Shown here piece after piece: positions 16,838 to 24,939 of a stretch of 64,000 nt of DNA. Source of the stretch: Saprospiraceae bacterium (GTDB lineage Bacteria; Bacteroidota; Bacteroidia; Chitinophagales; Saprospiraceae); assembly GCA_016716335.1 (NCBI GenBank), contig JADJWN010000021.1, forward strand, positions 62,001 to 126,000, in the 5' to 3' direction. The notes beneath the pieces are model-generated. The model was not told the origin of the DNA, did not search any database, and saw nothing but the letters and a program-made list of their open reading frames with translations. The translations under genes were made by a program, and so were the position numbers. How positions within the stretch are numbered: position 1 is the stretch's first letter; each line of letters opens with the position of its first letter.

Positions 16838-16853
16838 TGTAAAAAATCTTACA
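16838..16853. promoter_or_regulatory. Second dyad TGTAA-6-TTACA
   Basis: A 5-base inverted repeat similar in sequence and length to the dyad at 16739-16755, in the gap between the rhomboid and cas6 genes. The two together could form a paired operator flanking the possible promoter box. Confidence 0.3.
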
Positions 16854-16935
16854 CTTTCATCGTTAATCTATGAATTCTATGGAAGAATTATGCGTTGTCT
16901 GTCACAAGAGACTATTCAATAATATGCTGCGATAC

Positions 16936-17559
16936 TCATCCCCACGACACCTGAACAAGTTTTTGCACAAACTCAAGGGCTATCGCCGGCCTGAGGGCTA
17001 TCGCCAGTAAGATACCGGCAATGGCACCATAAAAATGGGCATCGTGATCTATGAGGTCTCTGGAATGTCTGGATGCCCATGAGGAATACCACAAATAAAG
17101 TACACCGAATACTATGGCCGGCACCGGAATAATGGCAAAAAGTCCGAGCAGATGCCATGGATTGAGCAGTATGTATATAAAAAGCACCCCGGAGACTGCT
17201 CCGGAAGCACCCACAGAGGCAAAATGCGGATTGTCTCCATGTCTGGCAAAGGTGGGCATATCTCCTGTGATTATCATTGCGATATATGCCAGTACATAAA
17301 TTACTTTTCCTGCCACAGCACCATGCACGTCCTGAAAATAATATTCTACATACCTTCCAAATTCATGAAGTACAAACATATTCAGAAACAGGTGCATAAA
17401 ATCCCCGTGCACAAAGCCTGAGGTGATGAGCCGGTAAAATTCCTTGCGGTTATGCTCGGCTACAGGCCAGTGTTTCAGGGCATCAAACAAGGCTCTGTTG
17501 CTGAAAGCGATAATAGATATAATACTGGTAATGATAACAATGATAAGGGTAATGCTCAT
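16936..17559 (-). CDS. Rhomboid-family intramembrane serine protease
   Basis: 207 residues, mostly membrane helices. HGDFMHLFLNMF carries the conserved H/N of helix 2, GASGAVSGVL holds the catalytic Ser of the GxSG motif, and the His of the dyad lies in DHDAHFYGAIAG near the C-terminus. All three rhomboid signatures are present, so it is likely active. These enzymes cut membrane-spanning segments of client proteins. It reads in the same direction as the cas operon but is separated from cas6 by about 240 nt with dyads and a possible promoter, so it is probably a separate unit. No client is evident. Confidence 0.9.
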   Translation of the reverse strand: MSITLIIVIITSIISIIAFSNRALFDALKHWPVAEHNRKEFYRLITSGFVHGDFMHLFLNMFVLHEFGRYVEYYFQDVHGAVAGKVIYVLAYIAMIITGDMPTFARHGDNPHFASVGASGAVSGVLFIYILLNPWHLLGLFAIIPVPAIVFGVLYLWYSSWASRHSRDLIDHDAHFYGAIAGILLAIALRPAIALEFVQKLVQVSWG

Positions 17560-18013
17560 ACTTCTAATGCTGTGATTGCAGCAAATGTAACCCTATACTT
17601 TCAAAAATTGTTGTAGATGAAATCAAAGAAGTAAGGAAAATCCTGATTGATGTTTAGCTGCATAATGCCGTATGAATGATTTGCCGGTCAGAGATTGGAA
17701 TTGATAGAATAAAGAAAAGCTTCCAACTTTTTGGAAGCTTTTACTTTTAATGCAACAGTCAAATCCCAATGAGTATTTACATCTTTTGACCGGTATTATC
17801 CGGACTGTATATTTTTTGAAAATTATCTTTTGTCTTTGCAGAACAATATTTGAGCCGGGGCTTCATACGCCTTCGAAGTGTGTGATTAAGTAAGGAAAAT
17901 ATTGTGTATTTTTACCGTACTCCACCCCGGCCCTCATATTGCTCATTCCGTAAAACCTAAAATATAAGAGAATAAATCGCATGAAAGGATCACGTCTGCC
18001 CTTTACTGTATAT
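17560..18013. other. Intergenic stretch without recognised gene
   Basis: Apart from the terminator-like hairpin at 17715-17742, this 454-nt gap shows no open frame with protein-like content, no tRNA and no clear repeat. Confidence 0.6.
17715..17745. terminator. Bidirectional rho-independent terminator
   Basis: AAAAGCTTCC (17715-17724) pairs exactly with GGAAGCTTTT (17733-17742) across an 8-base loop, with A-rich and T-rich flanks. It would end the small minus-strand gene at 18014-18190. Confidence 0.7.
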
Positions 18014-18190
18014 TTAAAAACTCAAAACTCCAAGCCCGTTTTCCCTTGGGTTGTCATCGCACCACACTACATCTTTCTGCTGTGCAGCTTTGACTTTTTT
18101 GTAATAACTCCAGCTGCTGAGATGACCTGCGAGTGATGCTCCCACCAGGAGTATGATCACCAGATTTTCAAAACTCAGATAGCGCTTCAT
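18014..18190 (-). CDS. Small single-helix membrane protein
   Basis: 58 residues from the ATG at 18190. FENLVIILLVGASLAGHL is a single hydrophobic helix, followed by a basic segment (YYKKVKAAQQKD) and a short tail with WCDDNPRENG. It is divergent from the response regulator gene, with 230 nt between. No family is recognised. The coherent helix, following charged stretch and downstream terminator support a real gene, but no other evidence exists. Confidence 0.5.
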   Translation of the reverse strand: MKRYLSFENLVIILLVGASLAGHLSSWSYYKKVKAAQQKDVVWCDDNPRENGLGVLSF

Positions 18191-18420
18191 TATTTAAGGT
18201 TTTGTGTACCGATTGTTTAATTACAATTGATATTGCAAAGATGGAGTCTTATGAAGGGCTGTACATCAATGTAAACACCCAATTTTAAAATTAGGGGAAA
18301 ACCCCCAATAATATGGTGAATTACACTGTAACTTTGTATCAACTTCCGGATACCTAAGCTCAATTATCCGGGTATATCAGTTTATTTTTCAGAAAAATTA
18401 AAACAATCAATCGGACTCTC

Positions 18421-19068
18421 ATGATTAAATTGTTGGTGGCGGATGATCATACCATGTTTGTAGATGGCATAGAATCCATACTCAAAACGGAAGAAGATCT
18501 GGAGGTAACAGGAAAATGCTACAATGGCCCCTCAGTACTGTCATTTGTGACAGAAAATCCTGTGGATATCGTACTCCTTGACGTAAATCTGCCGGGCATG
18601 AACGGACTTGAGGTATGCAAGACTCTGTCAGAAGAGCATCCGGAGGTAAAGGTGCTGGCAATATCTATGTTTAATGAAGAGAGTTTTGTGACTGAAATAC
18701 TCAATCACGGAGCGAAGGGTTATATACTCAAAAATACAGGCAGAGACGAACTGCTCAAAGCCATACGAAGTATTTATGAGGGGAAATCCTATTTTTCCAA
18801 GGAGGTCACCGAGACCATCATGAAGAGCCTGATGAATCAACGCAAAGCCTCCACCCGGACAGACCATTTTATCCCCAAGTTATCCCGGCGTGAAAAAGAG
18901 GTGCTGAAACTTATTGCACAGGAATTTACCACTCAGGAGATAGCCGACAGCCTGTATATATCACTCAAGACGGTAGAGTCTCACCGCAGCAGCCTGCTGT
19001 CTAAGCTCAATGCCCGCAACAGTGCAGGATTGGTGAGGATAGCTATGGAGCATAATCTTCTGGACTGA
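18421..19068 (+). CDS. NarL/FixJ-type response regulator
   Basis: 215 residues. Residues 1-120 are a receiver domain: acidic pair in ADDH near position 8-9, phospho-acceptor Asp in VLLDVNLPGMNG near 55, and the Lys in YILKNTG near 105. The C-terminal part (about 150-210) is a LuxR-type helix-turn-helix (LSRREKEVLKLIAQEFTTQE, then TVESHRSSLLSKL). It should bind DNA on phosphorylation. No histidine kinase is next to it, so the partner is encoded elsewhere. Its stop is 9 nt from the stop of the convergent GH3 gene. Confidence 0.9.
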   Translation: MIKLLVADDHTMFVDGIESILKTEEDLEVTGKCYNGPSVLSFVTENPVDIVLLDVNLPGMNGLEVCKTLSEEHPEVKVLAISMFNEESFVTEILNHGAKGYILKNTGRDELLKAIRSIYEGKSYFSKEVTETIMKSLMNQRKASTRTDHFIPKLSRREKEVLKLIAQEFTTQEIADSLYISLKTVESHRSSLLSKLNARNSAGLVRIAMEHNLLD

Positions 19069-19077
19069 CGTAAGGGA

Positions 19078-20586
19078 TTAGTGCTTCGAAACTGTAAATT
19101 GTACCAGCGCATCGGCAATTTTGCGGTCATTGCTCAGCCGGGGTACTTTGTTTTGACCGCCCAGCTTGCCCTGACTTTTCATATAATCCCGAAAAGCATC
19201 TTTTTGTAAAATCCGGACTACCAGCGGCTTAAGGACCTTGCCTTCGATGAGATCATTGTAGTATATGTTGAGCCGGCACATGGCCTGATCAATAGTCGTG
19301 GTAAAAGCAGCGATATCGGCCGGTGGAGTAGCAAATTCCACCCACCATTCATGATAAGGCTGACCTCCTTCAGCCGGATTGACCTGTGGAGCCACGGTAA
19401 ATTCCACGACACTGCAATCGTGCATGGCGCAGGCTTCCAGCATCGCCTCTTCCACTTCTTTGGCTATGACATGCTCCCCAAAAGCAGAAATGTAATGTTT
19501 TACCCTTCCGGAAACAATTATCTTATAAGGCCGAAGGGACACAAACCTCACACAATCGCCGATATCATATCCCCACAGACCGGCGTTGTTGTTGATAATA
19601 AGGGCATAATCCCGGTTCAGCTCCACATCTTCCAGACTGAGGCGTACCGGATTCGGATTATGAATTTCCTGCAAAGGCACAAACTCAAAAAATATCCCTG
19701 ACTTTGTATTGAGCAGCAGGCCGGAATCATTCAGATCATTCTGAAACGCAATAAAACCCTCAGAGGCCGGGAAAGTCTCAATGCTGTCTATCCTACGTCC
19801 TACCAACTGCTCGAGCTTGGTTCTGTATGGCTCATAATTCACCCCTCCGTACATAAAAAGCCGGTAATTGGGGAAAATTTCCAATATGGTCTTTTTACCG
19901 GACTTCTCCAGCAGTCTTTCATAATACATTTGCACCCAGGGGGGAATGCCACTGATGAGCCTCATGTCTTTCTGAATGGTTTCCTCTACTATTTTCTCTA
20001 ATTTACTTTCCCAATCTTCGATGCAGTTGGTGGCATAGCTTGGCAGCTGATTGGGTCGCACCCACGCAGGCACTTCATGATTGACAATGCCTGATAGTCT
20101 CCCTGTTTTTACACTGCCTTTCAGCTCGAGTTCCGGTGACCCTGACAGGAATATCACATTTCCGTCAAATATGTCTCCGTTGCCACTCATGTGAATGTAA
20201 TTCAGCAATGCATTTCTGGCGGTATTTATGTGATTAGGTATACTGTCATGCGTCACCGGAATATATTTTACCCCACTCGTAGTACCGGAGGTTTTGGCAA
20301 AATATTTTTGGCACTCCTGGCCAAAGTACATGTTTGTGACCTTCAATAATTTCTCTATATAAGACCGGATGCCTTCATAATCACGGACAGGTACCGCCTT
20401 TTTAAAATCCTCATAATTTGCGATATTGCCGAATTGATGATCTTTCCCGAAAACAGTGGATTTCCCTTTGGATATCAGCTTTTTAAGGATATCATGTTGA
20501 TCCTGAATCGCAGTGGATTGCCATTTGGCGATATCCCTGGCAATATAGGCTGAAAAATACTGTATCAGTTTTGATTTGATGCGCAT
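19078..20586 (-). CDS. GH3-family acyl-adenylating enzyme
   Basis: 502 residues. FAKTSGTTSGVKYIPVT (about 94-110) is the ATP-binding Ser/Thr/Gly-rich loop of the ANL/GH3 superfamily. FMYGGVNYEPYR and ETFPASEGFIAFQ are the other GH3 landmarks, and YDIGDCVRF followed by VSGRVKHYISAFGEH marks the hinge and C-terminal lobe. Plant GH3 enzymes join amino acids to acyl acids; the bacterial substrates are unknown. It is converging on the response regulator and has no obvious operon partner. Confidence 0.9.
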   Translation of the reverse strand: MRIKSKLIQYFSAYIARDIAKWQSTAIQDQHDILKKLISKGKSTVFGKDHQFGNIANYEDFKKAVPVRDYEGIRSYIEKLLKVTNMYFGQECQKYFAKTSGTTSGVKYIPVTHDSIPNHINTARNALLNYIHMSGNGDIFDGNVIFLSGSPELELKGSVKTGRLSGIVNHEVPAWVRPNQLPSYATNCIEDWESKLEKIVEETIQKDMRLISGIPPWVQMYYERLLEKSGKKTILEIFPNYRLFMYGGVNYEPYRTKLEQLVGRRIDSIETFPASEGFIAFQNDLNDSGLLLNTKSGIFFEFVPLQEIHNPNPVRLSLEDVELNRDYALIINNNAGLWGYDIGDCVRFVSLRPYKIIVSGRVKHYISAFGEHVIAKEVEEAMLEACAMHDCSVVEFTVAPQVNPAEGGQPYHEWWVEFATPPADIAAFTTTIDQAMCRLNIYYNDLIEGKVLKPLVVRILQKDAFRDYMKSQGKLGGQNKVPRLSNDRKIADALVQFTVSKH

Positions 20587-20784
20587 ACCCTTTATTGAAT
20601 GGTCAAAATTACACAGATTAACTTCCGGAAGGATAGTTTCAATAAAAATTAACCCGAACTCCTCAGAATCACTATTTGCATCTCACCACCTTTTCACTTA
20701 TCTGATGAGAAAAGATGTTTGCAAAGATACACCTCCTTAAAAACCATATACCCGCCCACTTGTTAGAAAGCAAAATTTCAGGTA

Positions 20785-20949
20785 ATGTTCAGATTATTCA
20801 AAAAGAAAACAGAGAAAGAAAAGTTTACAGCACAGTATGAATCCTTGCTGAAAGAGGCCTACATGCTGTCAAAAACAGATCGCAGAGCCTCAGACGCCAA
20901 GCAGGCCGAGGCGCAGGAATTATTGGAGAAAATCAATCAACTGCCCTGA
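20785..20949 (+). CDS. Lacal_2735-type small protein
   Basis: 54 residues from the ATG at 20785: a basic start (MFRLFKKKTEKEKF) and a charged helix ending in EAQELLEKINQLP. The pattern FRLFKKK, YESLLKEAYMLS, ASDAKQAEAQ matches a small protein widespread in Bacteroidota and usually labelled Lacal_2735 family. Function is unknown. It converges on the ArsC-like gene with a 15-nt gap. Confidence 0.75.
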   Translation: MFRLFKKKTEKEKFTAQYESLLKEAYMLSKTDRRASDAKQAEAQELLEKINQLP

Positions 20950-20964
20950 AAATTGCCTCCGGTG

Positions 20965-21309
20965 TTATTGCAAAAAGGCTTGTATAGCCTCATCCGACCT
21001 GACCACTGCAGCTTTATGGTCGTCAATGAATATCGGTCGTTCCAATAATATCGGGTATTTTATGATAGCCTCGATCCATGCTTCATCCGATAATGTTTTA
21101 TTTTTAAATTCTGATTGAAAGACCTGCTCTTTCGTTCTGATTATATCCAAAGGTCTTAATCGGGATTTTTTCAAAATATCGGTGAGTTCACCCTGTGTGG
21201 GTGGGTTTTCAAGATAAAGCCTCACATTATAATCCAGACCTCTGTCTTTTAAAGCCTGAAGCGCTGCTCTGCTCTTTCCGCATCTCGGATTGTGATAGAT
21301 GGTAATCAT
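20965..21309 (-). CDS. ArsC/Spx-family thioredoxin-fold protein
   Basis: 114 residues beginning MITIYHNPRCGKSRAALQ, the single-Cys CGKS active-site loop of glutaredoxin-dependent arsenate reductases. The conserved Arg-Pro element follows as LERPIFI near 90-96. Length is as expected for the family. Genes of this type in Bacteroidota often lie outside ars operons, and no arsenic gene is nearby, so the physiological role may be different from arsenate reduction. Confidence 0.85.
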   Translation of the reverse strand: MITIYHNPRCGKSRAALQALKDRGLDYNVRLYLENPPTQGELTDILKKSRLRPLDIIRTKEQVFQSEFKNKTLSDEAWIEAIIKYPILLERPIFIDDHKAAVVRSDEAIQAFLQ

Positions 21310-21426
21310 ATTGAAGTAAATTCTTATGACCCAAAATTAATGAAAATTGTTTTCAGGCGGGAAATTTGGTAAGTCGTCTTTGATTTATACTTTCGTGTCA
21401 TTAATTCAATAAAAACAAGTGTCGGA

Positions 21427-21855
21427 ATGATCTGGAAACACCACCCTACCCCTGATGCCATCAATCAATGGAATCAAAACACCATGGTCACTCATCTGGG
21501 TATAGAAATCACCGAGATAGGCCCTGATTACATACGCTCCAGAATGCCGGTTGATCATCGTACCCGCCAGCCATATGGCATGCTGCATGGAGGTGCATCT
21601 GTGGTATTGTCTGAATCCATTGGGAGTATGGCCACCGCATTGACACTTGAAGACTTCACCAAATGGTCTGTAGTAGGAGTGGAAATCAGTGCCAGTCACC
21701 TCAAGTCTGCTCACAACGGATATGTATATGGATATACCCGCCCCATAAAACTCGGAAAGACTCTGCAGGTATGGGAGACAGAAATCACCGATGAATCCGG
21801 CAATAAAATATGTCACTCCAAACTGACCACTATGATATTGCCGGTGAAATCATAA
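21427..21855 (+). CDS. Hotdog-fold acyl-CoA thioesterase (PaaI/MenI type)
   Basis: 142 residues. PYGMLHGGASVVLSESIGS is the hotdog-thioesterase signature with the catalytic acidic residue in the SES segment, as in YdiI/MenI enzymes. HLKSAHNGYVYGYTRP is the second conserved block. Members hydrolyse aryl-CoA or acyl-CoA esters, among them 1,4-dihydroxy-2-naphthoyl-CoA in menaquinone synthesis, but no men gene is adjacent to settle the substrate. The start at 21427 fits an ATG just after a short AT-rich leader. Confidence 0.85.
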   Translation: MIWKHHPTPDAINQWNQNTMVTHLGIEITEIGPDYIRSRMPVDHRTRQPYGMLHGGASVVLSESIGSMATALTLEDFTKWSVVGVEISASHLKSAHNGYVYGYTRPIKLGKTLQVWETEITDESGNKICHSKLTTMILPVKS

Positions 21856-21975
21856 AAGGATAAACTGAGTGAACCTGATGTACTGTTTGGCCATTGAATA
21901 TTTATGATTATATTTGTACGGTTTGCAGGCCCAAAAAACAACCCTGCGCCGACAATGCACTAATTGTTGATTATT

Positions 21976-23046
21976 ATGTCCGAAAAACCATTTTCTACAT
22001 CACAGGTGCCACAGAAAGATACATTCTTCAAATATACCATTCTCTGCTTAGTCATTGCCCTATTATTGTATTTCGGCAGAAATTTATTTATTCCACTGAG
22101 TTTTGCCTTCCTGATCAGTTGTGTGTTATATCCTTCATGCAGGTGGATGGAGCAGAGAGGAATACACAGGGTAGTCAGTATTTTCATATCGCTGACGGGG
22201 CTTTTTATTTTTTTTGTGAGTCTGCTGTATCTATTGATTTTACAGTTCAGCAAATTCTCCAGAGAATGGTCAGCCCTCGAAGTCAAAATAAATGCACTGA
22301 TACAAAGCATCAGCATTTATATATCTGAAAATCTTGGAATTAGTATTGCCTATCAGTCAGAATGGATACGGGATTTATTAGACAGCAGCAGCAGACAGAT
22401 TTTGCCGGTATTGAGAGGCACCGCTTATTCATTATCAGTCAGCCTGGTATTGCTACTGCTTATTCCGGTACTTTCTGGATTAATTCTTTATTACAGAAGA
22501 GCACTTATCCAGGCATTGTTTCTCGCATTTCCTGATGTAGAGGAATCAAAAATGAATAATATTATCACTGAAACCATCCTGTCCTATACCAATTTTATCA
22601 AAGGGATGGCTCTGGTGTACCTGATAGTAGGGATACTCAACAGTATCGGGCTCGCCATCATAGGAGTGCCACATCCTGTATTGTTTGGTTTTATCGCATC
22701 AATCCTGACTTTCATTCCTTATGTGGGTATCATGGTGGCATCTTTACTGCCGGTTGCAGTATCCTGGATTACTTTCAACTCTGTATGGTATCCGATTGCG
22801 GTACTTTTCGTATTCGGAATCGTTCAAATACTGGAAGCACAAATCATATTTCCGTTTGCAGTCAGTAACAGATTAAACATCAACACCTTATTCACCATAA
22901 TAGCAATTCTGGCCGGAGGTATTATCTGGGGTACTGCAGGGATGATCCTGTTTGTTCCATTCCTTGGAATTCTGAAACTGATAGCCGATAAGACAGATTC
23001 TATGAAAATGATTTCCATTCTTTTAAGTGGCAACAGTAAAACATAA
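21976..23046 (+). CDS. AI-2E family transporter
   Basis: 356 residues from the ATG at 21976; an upstream TTG at 21964 would add four residues. Two N-terminal helices (TILCLVIALLLYFGRNLFIP), a central amphipathic stretch, and a C-terminal set of helices with NSIGLAIIGVPHPVLFGFIASILTFIP and PYVGIM match the AI-2E/UPF0118 permease family. Members export small molecules or exchange ions; the name comes from one member linked to autoinducer-2. It is followed after 1 nt by a holin-like gene, suggesting an operon. Confidence 0.9.
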   Translation: MSEKPFSTSQVPQKDTFFKYTILCLVIALLLYFGRNLFIPLSFAFLISCVLYPSCRWMEQRGIHRVVSIFISLTGLFIFFVSLLYLLILQFSKFSREWSALEVKINALIQSISIYISENLGISIAYQSEWIRDLLDSSSRQILPVLRGTAYSLSVSLVLLLLIPVLSGLILYYRRALIQALFLAFPDVEESKMNNIITETILSYTNFIKGMALVYLIVGILNSIGLAIIGVPHPVLFGFIASILTFIPYVGIMVASLLPVAVSWITFNSVWYPIAVLFVFGIVQILEAQIIFPFAVSNRLNINTLFTIIAILAGGIIWGTAGMILFVPFLGILKLIADKTDSMKMISILLSGNSKT

Positions 23047-23047
23047 T

Positions 23048-23452
23048 ATGATGAGTACCGAACATAAAAGCACACCGCTCACCCATCTGTTTGATAAAGT
23101 AGAAGCTTATTTCAAAACCACCTCGGAATTGCTCAAGTTACAGGCGGTACAGCGGAGTTCTTACTCCATTGCAGGTGTGGTAAGCGTAATCGTTTTGTCT
23201 ATCCTGTTTCTGCATTTTTTTATCTTTCTCAATCTGGGTATTGCCATCTGGATCAGCAACTGGTTAGGGAGTTTTACCCAGGGATTTTTGTTGTTTGGTT
23301 TATTTTATCTTATTGTCTTTTCCCTTTTGTATTGGAAGAGAGAGGAATGGATGATACAACCCATCAAAGAGAGAATTGCTGAAGAGACACTGAAGAATTA
23401 CAGAGATGACATGGATAATAAGGAAAGCAACACCCAAAGTTTTACATCCTGA
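23048..23452 (+). CDS. Phage-holin-like (Phage_holin_3_6) membrane protein
   Basis: 134 residues from the ATG at 23048. A soluble N-terminal helix (HLFDKVEAYFKTTSELLKLQ) precedes two hydrophobic helices (VVSVIVLSILFLHFFIFLNLGI and GFLLFGLFYLIVFSLLYW) and an acidic tail. This is the DUF1469/Phage_holin_3_6 layout common in Bacteroidota housekeeping loci; no phage gene is nearby. It lies between the AI-2E family gene and a small companion gene. Confidence 0.8.
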   Translation: MMSTEHKSTPLTHLFDKVEAYFKTTSELLKLQAVQRSSYSIAGVVSVIVLSILFLHFFIFLNLGIAIWISNWLGSFTQGFLLFGLFYLIVFSLLYWKREEWMIQPIKERIAEETLKNYRDDMDNKESNTQSFTS

Positions 23453-23464
23453 AAACCAAAAACC

Positions 23465-23878
23465 ATGAAAAAGAAATCCACGGAAATATTGCAGGAAAAA
23501 ATTGACCTTCTGAGGATGCAGCAATACGACGATATAGCCGGCATCAAGGCATCTGTGCATAATCTGCAGGAACATCTCAGGCCATCCAATCTACTGAAGG
23601 AAACCATGAAGGACCTGACCGGTGCCGGCGAATTACCGGTGACTGCTATCGATACATTCATATCGCTGGGGGCAGGATATTTTGCAAATCTTGCCCTGGC
23701 AGGTAAAAGTAAAAATGCCGGGGTAAAACTATTGGGATATCTGGTACAGCTAGGTGTGACCAAATACCTGGCGGATCATCTTGAAGGATTCAGGGAGGGA
23801 TTGTTAAGAGGCTGGCATAGATTGAGAAAAGACGAGCCGGAGCAGACTGGGCAAACGAATCCTGAACCTTCAAAATAA
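23465..23878 (+). CDS. Hypothetical protein of the holin-like operon
   Basis: 137 residues, no specific family named. A charged helix (EILQEKIDLLRMQQYDDIAG) precedes a Gly/Ala-rich weakly hydrophobic centre (TFISLGAGYFANLALAG and GYLVQLGVTKYLADHLEGF) and a polar tail. Such proteins accompany holin-like DUF1469 genes in Bacteroidota and may be envelope-associated. The gap to the preceding gene is 12 nt, consistent with co-transcription. Confidence 0.7.
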   Translation: MKKKSTEILQEKIDLLRMQQYDDIAGIKASVHNLQEHLRPSNLLKETMKDLTGAGELPVTAIDTFISLGAGYFANLALAGKSKNAGVKLLGYLVQLGVTKYLADHLEGFREGLLRGWHRLRKDEPEQTGQTNPEPSK

Positions 23879-23884
23879 AAAAAA

Positions 23885-23914
23885 GCGGGAAACACAGCAT
23901 CCACTGCATCCCGC
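23885..23914 (-). terminator. Terminator after tRNA-like copy 2
   Basis: On the minus strand GCGGGA...TCCCGC forms a 6-bp stem with an 18-base loop and is followed by a run of T. The same hairpin recurs at 24392-24421 and 24901-24930. As it also faces the end of the plus-strand gene at 23878 it could work in both directions. Confidence 0.7.
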
Positions 23915-23923
23915 TTTATCCGG

Positions 23924-24028
23924 TGACCCCGGGAGGATTTGAACCCCCAACCCTCAGACCTGCCCGCCTACTACGTAGTGGTCAGGCGGGGCCGAAATCT
24001 GATATTCTATCCGGTTGAACTATTCACC
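23924..24028 (-). pseudogene. Degenerate tRNA-Arg-like copy 2 with 32 extra bases in the anticodon loop
   Basis: The D-arm, anticodon stem, TCG anticodon and T-arm match the functional tRNA at 24940-25013. The 5' acceptor strand, however, reads GGTGAA instead of GGCCCTG and cannot pair with the 3' strand. Right after position 37 it carries 32 additional bases containing the palindrome ACTACGTAGT within CCGCCT/AGGCGG arms. Not expected to be a working tRNA. Confidence 0.75.
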
Positions 24029-24109
24029 ATTTTTTTTAATTTATCTCTTTGGCAAATTTGATTTTGATAGAATCGCAACTATATCGGTCGAACAGTCAAA
24101 TCTAATCTT

Positions 24110-24367
24110 TCAATCACGTCCAAAGTCTGATTCAATCCTTTTTCTGATGTATCTCCTTCCACTCGAAGTCTTGAGTTTCTTCTCTTTGTCCCTGGCTTCT
24201 GACCTGGTTTCATACTGTTCATAAAACACAACCTTCCAGGGTCTGAAGCTTTTTGTGGGTGGATTGTATCCGTTATTATGCTGGGACAGCCTTCTGTCAA
24301 GATTATCGGTTATTCCTATGTATATTCTGTCGAATGCTTCACTATACAGCACATATACAAAAAACAT
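24110..24367 (-). CDS. GIY-YIG domain protein, copy 2
   Basis: 85 residues from MFFVYVLYS at 24367; the longer frame begins in the tRNA-like sequence and is not used. VYVLYSEAFDRIYIGITDNL holds the GIY-YIG pair of strands (YVL, YIG), with the Arg in DRRLSQHNNG and the acidic residue of the family in the VFYEQYETRSEA segment. Small proteins of this kind (UPF0213/YhbQ-like) are GIY-YIG nucleases of uncertain target. It differs from the copy at 24619 at one visible residue (D/E in EARDKEKK). It stands between a terminator and a degenerate tRNA, so its promoter is unclear. Confidence 0.8.
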   Translation of the reverse strand: MFFVYVLYSEAFDRIYIGITDNLDRRLSQHNNGYNPPTKSFRPWKVVFYEQYETRSEARDKEKKLKTSSGRRYIRKRIESDFGRD

Positions 24368-24391
24368 AGTCAGTAATTTTAAACAAAAAAA

Positions 24392-24421
24392 GCGGGAAAC
24401 ACAGCATCCACTGCATCCCGC
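24392..24421 (-). terminator. Terminator after tRNA-like copy 1
   Basis: Same GCGGGA/TCCCGC hairpin with a T-run on the minus strand as at 23885 and 24901. Confidence 0.7.
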
Positions 24422-24430
24422 TTTATCCGG

Positions 24431-24535
24431 TGACCCCGGGAGGATTTGAACCCCCAACCCTCAGACCTGCCCGCCTACTACGTAGTGGTCAGGCGGGGCC
24501 GAAATCTGATATTCTATACAGTTGAACTATTCACC
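24431..24535 (-). pseudogene. Degenerate tRNA-Arg-like copy 1 with 32 extra bases in the anticodon loop
   Basis: Same layout as the copy at 23924: a tRNA-Arg body with TCG, a 5' end GGTGAA that does not match the acceptor, and the 32-base palindromic segment after position 37. The D-loop differs from the other copy by two bases (CTGTATAG against CCGGATAG). Confidence 0.75.
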
Positions 24536-24618
24536 ATTTTTTTTTAATACATTCCCCTTGGCAAATTTGATTTTGATAGAATCGCAACTATATCGGTCAA
24601 ACAGTCATATCTAATCTT

Positions 24619-24876
24619 TCAATCACGTCCAAAATCTGATTCTATCCTTTTTCTGATGTATCTCCTTCCACTCGAAGTCTTGAGTTTCTTCTCTTTTTCC
24701 CTGGCTTCTGACCTGGTTTCATACTGTTCATAAAACACAACCTTCCAGGGTCTGAAGCTTTTTGTAGGTGGATTGTATCCGTTATTATGCTGGGACAGCC
24801 TTCTGTCAAGATTATCGGTTATTCCTATGTATATTCTGTCGAATGCTTCACTATACAGCACATATACAAAAAACAT
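24619..24876 (-). CDS. GIY-YIG domain protein, copy 1
   Basis: 85 residues from MFFVYVLYS at 24876, nearly identical to the copy at 24110 (EAREKEKK here). The YVL/YIG strands, the Arg in DRRLSQHNNG and the basic C-terminus (SSGRRYIRKRIESDF) are present. It lies directly downstream of the working tRNA-Arg and its terminator. Association of a GIY-YIG nuclease with duplicated tRNA sequence hints at a role in spreading the unit, but stand-alone YhbQ-like proteins are also common and unlinked to mobility. Confidence 0.8.
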   Translation of the reverse strand: MFFVYVLYSEAFDRIYIGITDNLDRRLSQHNNGYNPPTKSFRPWKVVFYEQYETRSEAREKEKKLKTSSGRRYIRKRIESDFGRD

Positions 24877-24900
24877 AGTCAGTAATTTTAAACAAAAAAA

Positions 24901-24930
24901 GCGGGAAACACAGCATCCACTGCATCCCGC
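24901..24930 (-). terminator. Terminator of tRNA-Arg
   Basis: GCGGGA/TCCCGC stem with 18-base loop and seven T on the minus strand, 9 nt after the tRNA 3' end. Confidence 0.75.
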
Positions 24931-24939
24931 TTTATCCGG

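Noticed and set aside
23048..23452. Prophage remnant suggested by the holin-like gene
   Set aside because: Neighbours are ordinary chromosomal genes and this holin-like family is common outside phages in Bacteroidota.
24110..24457. Longer GIY-YIG protein beginning within the tRNA-like copy (and its twin to 24966)
   Set aside because: The extra 30 residues are a translation of tRNA sequence and terminator; the internal ATG starts exactly at the family's first strand.
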